DNA of 15,405 nucleotides, taken from Conidiobolus incongruus B7586 (lineage: Eukaryota; Entomophthoromycota; Entomophthoromycetes; Entomophthorales; Conidiobolaceae). The notes below the pieces were generated by a model. That model saw only the letters and a program-made list of their open reading frames with translations. It ran no database searches and was not told where the DNA came from. The translations under genes were made by a program, and so were the position numbers. This document shows positions 10,219 to 15,405 of the stretch, one piece after another. How positions within the stretch are numbered: position 1 is the first letter of the stretch; every line of letters begins with the position of its first letter. The DNA is taken from NCBI GenBank assembly GCA_000697335.1, contig JNEM01014582.1, positions 1 to 15,405 on the forward strand, written 5' to 3'.

Positions 10219-11235
10219 TTAAAACCTAGTGTATTTACCTTTAGCTTTTCTAACTTCTTTAAGTTTGTGGGGTATAGAATCAACTAACTTCTTACACTAA
10301 AAAGGGTTAATCTTGTTCTATACTTCTTGAACATATTCCTAAAGTTAATCTAAATTTTTTGTTGGGGGGAAAGCTTTAATAATTTTTTTTAACTAATCCT
10401 AAAGGTATTTAATTAGATTAAAGTTAGGAGATTAAAAAAACCACTTCATAACTGTTATCTTGTTATTTTTAAGCTATTTGGTAGTAGAAGCTATAATATA
10501 GCAAGAGGCATTATCTTGCTGGAAAATAACATTAGATTTGTTTAACCTATATTATTCAATGGTTTTTTTTAATTCATTATTTAGAATACTTTAGTACATC
10601 TCAACATTAATTCCCCTATTAACTTTATAAAGATACATTACACTTAAAGACAACATACATCCTTAAACAATAATTAACCTACTATTATACTTTTAGGTAA
10701 AATTAACATGATAGTTACAAAGTAGTTTTGTATCTTTTCTGAAGCATCTAGCTTTTTTATTAAATCTACTAAAGTATATTTTTGTTTCATTAGACTAAAT
10801 AACCTTACTCTAATTAGTTTTAGTTTAACATTAATGGTGATATTTAAACTCCCACCTAGCTTTATAGTGGGATTTCTTTAGTTGGGGGTGTTTTTTCTTA
10901 AAGTGTGAGTGGTATCTATGTTAATGTAAAACATGTATAATAGTATCAGTGCTAACTAATATTCTTATATAATCTTACAATTCCTGTTGTATTTCTATAG
11001 TAGTACCACACTTGCTTATATTAACTAACCTACAAATATACTTCTTATCATGTTTATCTATAATCCTAACACACTTAAGTTTAGGTTTAAATGTTTCTTT
11101 ATTGGTATTCTTAACAGCTTTAGCTATAATAGACTAGCTAACACTAGTAATTCTAACAATATCATGAGTTGATTTACCTTCTTTATAAAGTTGATTAATG
11201 CACAAGTGGATTTTTTTAGAGAGGGATTTAAATAT
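10219..11235 (-). pseudogene. Tc1 (DD34E) transposase remnant, copy C, frame intact but full of stops
   Basis: Reads as one 339-codon frame including the stop, near the usual ~340 residues of Tc1 transposases, with no net frameshift but about 19 in-frame stops. Recognisable blocks in order: an N-terminal helix-turn-helix-like region (GKSTHDIVRITSVS), the first catalytic block (KVI, stop, SNETKI, where family members have WSDETKI), a GCMLS block after a stop that stands for tryptophan (VWGC in the family), the second catalytic block FQQDNA with its aspartate kept, and the last block KWFF, stop, SPNFNLIKYL (family KWPPQSPDFNPIEHL). Thirty-four residues separate the second aspartate from the position of the catalytic glutamate, which gives DD34E. 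The first aspartate reads Asn and the glutamate reads Lys here. In this last block every change is C-to-T or G-to-A in CpA/TpG context. Confidence 0.9.
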
Positions 11236-11355
11236 AATAATACTAATAAAAAGAATTTAGTATATTTGTAAAATATTATATAAAATAATAGCAAAGAGAA
11301 AAAAAAGATATGGTTATATATTGTTAAATATACCCCCTTATCTCAAAAACCTAGA

Positions 11356-11546
11356 AATTTATAACTCACCTTGGTTAAATATTAAAGGTTAATATTTTTG
11401 CTAATAGTTTACTAAATATATCTAAATATATTTATTTATTATTAAATAATATACTTTAATTATATATTATAGTTTCAAGTAATCTAATATATACAATTGT
11501 TTTAGTTATTAATTAAAATATATATATTTTTGATTTTATGACTCAT
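11356..11546 (-). repeat. Copy C right terminal repeat, IR/DR pair
   Basis: AATTTATAACTCAC (11356-11369, inner) and ATTTTATGACTCAT (11533-11546, outer) mirror the left end. The sequence between inner and outer repeats differs between the two ends, so the inversion is confined to the repeat blocks and the tips. Confidence 0.75.
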
Positions 11547-11563
11547 TTTTGTAGGTCAGTGTA

Positions 11564-13446
11564 ATAAATGAATATATAATATATATATATATATACTTTA
11601 TTTTTTTTTGATTAGAAAATTTAGAATTAAATTTACACATAGTTAAATAAAAGAGTGAATATCAGAAGTATATTATTTGAGTATAATTAAAGTTTCATCA
11701 TAAACACCCTAAAATCCTTTAAAGTTTATAAACTTTTTATTGGGATAAAACCCTATCTAAAGCTATAATTTATTACTAGATTTATGAGTTTCAATCTTAA
11801 AAAAAATTATCACAAATTTCTTAAAATTTAGAAAATTAATTTTGACTATTATTTTTCCAATTATAACAAAAATAAAATATTACTTTTAAAGCTATAATAT
11901 TATTTCAATAAAAGAATTACAAAAGCATTTATAGGTAATATTATAATTATATTATATATACCAAATATTGAACCTAATATAATAAAAAAAACTATAAAAT
12001 AAATTCCCTTTATATTAAGATAAAATTAAAAAAATCTAAAATAATAATATCTATAAAAAACTTATCAAATTATAATTTGGAATCTAGGCTTCTATTTTAT
12101 ATTATTTTAATTAATAAAACAGAGATTTTTGTATATATTTCTTTATTTTAATAATACTCAAAATATTGGGTTATATCAAAATAAATCTTTTTATAAATTA
12201 AAACAAAAGAGAAATTTATTTATAATAATATAATAATTTTTGTAATAAATTAAAATATTATAAAAGTTTTTTATTTTAATTTTAAATATGAAAAAGGCAA
12301 CAAAAACCTCTATATCCTTTTGAAATAAAATAATTTCTAAATAATATTTGTAGATTAAATTAATTTATTTATTTTTTGGATAATAATTATAAAATTGATA
12401 AAATTAAGGTTATAAAAGATATCCTTAATAAATTCAAATAGCAAGGTATATAATATCTATTATAATAATTATATTATAATTAATATAATTATAATTACTT
12501 TGGGTAATTAAAAAATAAACTTATAGGAAAGTAAATTATATGTATTAATTAACCAAAGTTGAAAAACAATAAATTTCAGCTTTAAATAAAAAGAAGTGTT
12601 TTTTGTATATTAGTTTTTTGCTAAAGATATAGCAAAAGGTGATTTATAATAAGTTTGAGAATTAATTGGATAATATTTTTCATTTATTAAGTTTTATATC
12701 AAAAACTATAATTTATATCAATTTGAAAAAAAAATTATAATTTTATTTCCAACCTTATAATCACTGAAATTTTAATAAAACATAATAATTTTAATATTAT
12801 TATTAAATAATTTATTAATATTTAAGTATGATTTAATTAATTATCCAATAATATATAATATGTTTTAAAAATTTCAATAGGAATTTATAAGCCTAAATAT
12901 ATTAAAATATTAAGATATAATAACCTTAAAAATAAGTATCATAATAATATATTATTTTATTCAAAAAATTTCTAATTAATAGTTACAAAAATTTAAAATA
13001 ACAAATAACGATAATATATTCTAAAAATATATTTTGTAATATAATTTAATTAATTAAAAGCTAGAAAATTTAACTAAAAAAACTTCCCTTAAGTTTATTT
13101 TAATTTAATATCAAATAATCAAATATAAATCCAAATAGATAATATTTTTAATGGTTTTTATATACTCTAGTAAAAAATTAACAAAATATTTATATAACTA
13201 TACTTTGATAATTTTAAAATAGTTTGAATTCAATGAAAAATTAAAAAGATAAGCTCATTATATTATATATAGATTAAATAAATATAAATAAAATATAACT
13301 TTTTATTATTATATAATTAAGGTTTTTAAATATTATAATTAGAGAATTTCTGGAATAAAAACAAAAATGATTATTATATAAAATATATCATCAAGAAATA
13401 CAAAAGAAATTTAAATAGTGATTTTAAAATTAATATTATATATATA
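11564..13446. other. AT-rich debris block between copies C and D, unidentified old repeat(s)
   Basis: About 1.9 kb, very AT-rich and low in CpA/TpG, so it appears to have gone through the same mutational process as the transposons. That usually marks repeated sequence. An (AT)n run lies near 11576-11596 beside the end of copy C. The parts around 11640-11790 and 12560-12660 are the least eroded. No clear frame, terminal repeat or target duplication was found. A retroelement is one possible source, judged only from a faint coding-like texture; I cannot assign a family, limits or orientation. Confidence 0.45.
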
Positions 13447-13463
13447 TATACTAGCCTATAAAA

Positions 13464-13652
13464 ATGAGTTATATAATAAAAATCATTTATATATTTACCT
13501 ATAACTTAAACAATTCTTAACTAAATTAATTTAAATTAAAGTATATAATTAAGGTATATTACCTGATTATAATAGGCTATATTTAATTATATTTAATATA
13601 TTATTGATTAATATATCAAATCTTATATTTTAAATAGGGTAAGTCATAAATT
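13464..13652 (+). repeat. Copy D left terminal repeat, IR/DR pair
   Basis: ATGAGTTATATAAT (13464-13477, outer) and GTAAGTCATAAATT (13639-13652, inner), 175 bp apart, the same spacing as in copy C. Confidence 0.65.
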
Positions 13653-13732
13653 TGCAGGTTTAGGAGTTAAAGGGGTATATAGAACAAAAATTACTTAAAT
13701 CTTTTTTCTTTTATTAGATTATATATATTTAT

Positions 13733-13779
13733 ACTAATATTATTATTGTAAACTATCATTTTAAATAATATTAGTATTA
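13733..13779. repeat. Hairpin-forming inverted repeat upstream of the copy D transposase
   Basis: ATACTAATATTATT and AATAATATTAGTAT enclose a loop immediately upstream of the transposase start, as in copy B. Confidence 0.6.
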
Positions 13780-13781
13780 AA

Positions 13782-14797
13782 ATACTTAAATCCCTCTCTA
13801 AAAAGATTCACTTGTATATTAATTAACTCTATAATAAAGGTAAATCAATTTATGAGATTGCTGGAATTACTAGTGCTAGCTAGTCTATTATAGCTAAGGT
13901 TGTTAAAAATTATAGTAAGGATATATCTAAAGTTAAACTTTAGTGTGTTAGGATTATAGATAAATATGATAAAAGGTATATTTATAGGTTGGTTAGTATA
14001 GGTAAGTGTAATACTGCTATAGAAGTACAAAAAGAATTATAAAACTATACAAGAATATTAATTAGTACTGATACTATTATATATGCTTTATGTTATAATA
14101 GATACTACTCACACCTTAAGAAAAAACACCCTTAACTAAAAAAGTCCCATTGTAGGGTTAGGTGGGAGTTTGAATGTCACCACTAAAGTTGAACTAAAAC
14201 TAATTAAAGTAAGGTTATTTAATCTAATAAAACAAAAATATACTTTAGTGGATTTGATAGAAAAGCTAGATGTTTTAAAAAAGACAGAGAATTACTTTGT
14301 GACCATTATGTTATTTTAACCTAAAAATATAATAATGGGTTAATTATAATTTAGGGATATATGTTATCTTCTGGTATAAAGTATTTTTGTAAAGTTGATA
14401 GGGGAATTAATATTAAAATATATTAAAATATTCTAAACAATAAATTAAAAAAATTATTAAATAGTATAGGTTAAATAAATCAGATGTTATTTTCCAACAA
14501 AATAATGCCTTTTGCTATATTATTATTTCTACTACCAAATGGTTTAAAAATAATAAAATAACAATTATAAAATGGCCTCTTTAATCCTTTAACTTTAATC
14601 TAATTGAACACCTTTTGGATTAGTTAAAAAAAGTGGTTAAAACTTTCCCATTAGTAAAAAATTTAAATTAGCTTTAGGAATATATTCAAGAAGCTTAGAA
14701 CAAAATTAATCCTTTTTAATGTAAGGAGTTAGTTGACTTTATACCCTATAGACTTAAGGAAGTTAAAAAAGCAAAAGATAGATATACTAAGTTTTAA
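13782..14797 (+). pseudogene. Tc1 transposase remnant, copy D
   Basis: Remnant of the DD34E transposase, 1016 bp from a decayed start codon (ATA) to TAA. Visible blocks: a helix-turn-helix-like region (GKSIYEIAGITSAS) near 13835-13880, a KKKHP and WEF block near 14120-14175, SNKTKIYFSGFDRKARCF near 14225-14275, FQQNNAFCY near 14490-14520, and IEHLLD with the catalytic glutamate kept near 14600-14620. Frame changes between the N-terminal and C-terminal halves, together with many stops, rule out function. Both catalytic aspartates checked here read Asn (G-to-A). The C-terminal part preserves KWPL and IEH better than copy C, so the copies are complementary witnesses to the family sequence. Confidence 0.85.
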
Positions 14798-14822
14798 TTT
14801 TCTTTCTATAACCAAAATACAC

Positions 14823-15012
14823 AAATATATAACTTACCTTAGGTAAAATTTAAACTTTAATATATCAAATAAAATTTAATATAACTGGATCAAATATACT
14901 TAATTATAAATAAATAATATAAGTTTATTATATATTTTAATTTAAATTAATTTGATTAAGAATTAACAGAGTTATTGATAATAATATATATAATCATAAT
15001 TTTATGACTCAC
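14823..15012 (-). repeat. Copy D right terminal repeat, IR/DR pair
   Basis: AATATATAACTTAC (14823-14836, inner) and ATTTTATGACTCAC (14999-15012, outer), 176 bp apart, mirroring the left end. Confidence 0.65.
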
Positions 15013-15029
15013 TTTTGTGAGCCAATATA

Positions 15030-15405
15030 TATATATATATATATAATATTTATTTAAAAAAATATCTTTATTATTAAATATAAGTCTTAAATATATTATA
15101 TTCTTTCAATTATTAATAATAAAAATAAAATATATATTATAAAGAATATTTTTTAAAATCAAGTTTTTATTAATTAAAATAATGTAATAAGAGTGATTTA
15201 ATTGAAAACTTTATATATATATTTTTATTTAATTATAGCTATATTGATTTAATTTTTAATAAAAAATTAGAATTCATGGCTTTATCTATTATATTTAATA
15301 AACATTAATTTTTTTAATTAATATTATAAATTTTGCTATTATTTATATATCATATCAAATTTATTTAGCAAAAACTTTCTGGATAATTGGATATTATATT
15401 ATATT
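15030..15405. other. AT-rich sequence right of copy D, nothing recognised
   Basis: Begins with the remainder of a TA run and continues as AT-rich sequence with no frame, repeat end or RNA gene that I can support. Confidence 0.5.

Larger units (their letters stand above)
9990..11561 (-). mobile_element. Tc1-type DNA transposon, copy C, full length, best preserved, inactive
   Basis: A complete 1572 bp element with TA duplications at 9988-9989 and 11562-11563. The tips are TACTGACCTAT and the complement of GTAGGTCAGTG; the right one gives the likely ancestral tip CACTGACCTAC. Each ~200 bp end carries two direct repeats: outer GTGAGTCATAAAAT at 10005-10018 and inner GTGAGTTATAAATT at 10180-10193 on the left, with the complements at 11533-11546 and 11356-11369 on the right. 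This is the IR/DR plan known from Tc1 elements such as Sleeping Beauty. It is the least AT-rich of the four copies and the best template for reading the family. It pairs with copy A as a subfamily. Confidence 0.92.
13449..15027 (+). mobile_element. Tc1-type DNA transposon, copy D, full length, inactive
   Basis: A complete 1579 bp element with TA duplications at 13447-13448 and 15028-15029. The left tip is TACTAGCCTAT and the right tip is the complement of GTGAGCCAATA. Direct repeats at the left end are ATGAGTTATATAAT (13464-13477) and GTAAGTCATAAATT (13639-13652); at the right end AATATATAACTTAC (14823-14836) and ATTTTATGACTCAC (14999-15012). The left subterminal region (about 13510-13680) matches copy B reversed almost continuously. 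Both ends sit inside (TA)n runs, which fits a TA-targeting element but also blurs the exact junctions by a few bases. Confidence 0.9.

Noticed and set aside
12560-12660. A faint resemblance to retroelement coding sequence
   Set aside because: Too eroded and too short; no terminal repeats, primer site or target duplication could be located, so no retroelement is called.
13845-14030. A 61-codon open frame on the minus strand
   Set aside because: It lies antisense inside the copy D transposase remnant, has the low-complexity Ile/Asn/Tyr/Thr makeup of random AT-rich sequence, and no start or family support.
15020-15050. Long TA runs as functional sites
   Set aside because: TA runs abound here and are preferred Tc1 targets; nothing suggests a role beyond insertion-site context.
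1-15405. A mitochondrial or bacterial symbiont origin, suggested by the high A+T
   Set aside because: The F-box/LRR gene and the Tc1 elements with TA duplications are typical of eukaryotic nuclear DNA, and no operon, ribosome-binding-site pattern or organelle gene is present.

Overview
The window looks like a gene-poor, AT-rich (A+T well above 75%) stretch of a eukaryotic nuclear genome, most likely fungal. It holds one intact gene, an intronless F-box/leucine-rich-repeat-type gene at 2678-4180. A decayed paralogue on the same strand lies at about 5555-6435. Everything else I can identify is transposon fossil. The F-box gene style and the AT-rich background suggest an early-diverging fungus, but that is a weak inference. 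No rRNA, tRNA, CRISPR or bacterial-type signals were found.

Layout: 1-1432 is a Tc1-type DNA transposon (copy A, + strand, left tip cut off by the window edge). From about 1435 to 6435 runs a compositionally distinct host island: a ~1.2 kb 5' flank, the F-box gene, a ~1.4 kb spacer and the F-box pseudogene. From 6436 to 7530 is strongly AT-rich debris. Copy B (- strand) is at 7531-9094, a debris spacer at 9097-9987, copy C (- strand) at 9990-11561, a ~1.9 kb debris block at 11564-13446, copy D (+ strand) at 13449-15027, and AT-rich debris runs to the end.

The four transposons share terminal sequence, TA target-site duplications at every visible end, an IR/DR end architecture (two related direct repeats inside each ~200 bp terminal inverted repeat) and a single ~339-codon transposase frame of the DD34E Tc1 type. 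They fall into two subfamilies, A+C and B+D. All are dead. In copy C the frame is free of net indels but carries about 19 in-frame stops, mostly at expected Trp and Gln codons. The recognisable changes are C-to-T and G-to-A, and those in the catalytic segment lie in CpA/TpG context. CpA+TpG is depleted in the transposons and not in the F-box island. This is the classic footprint of repeat-induced point mutation (RIP) or a RIP-like process.

The main observations are therefore a RIP-like transposon graveyard with sharp edges around a spared host island, and an F-box family that is duplicating and dying inside it by ordinary, non-RIP decay. I found no clearly new multi-gene system.
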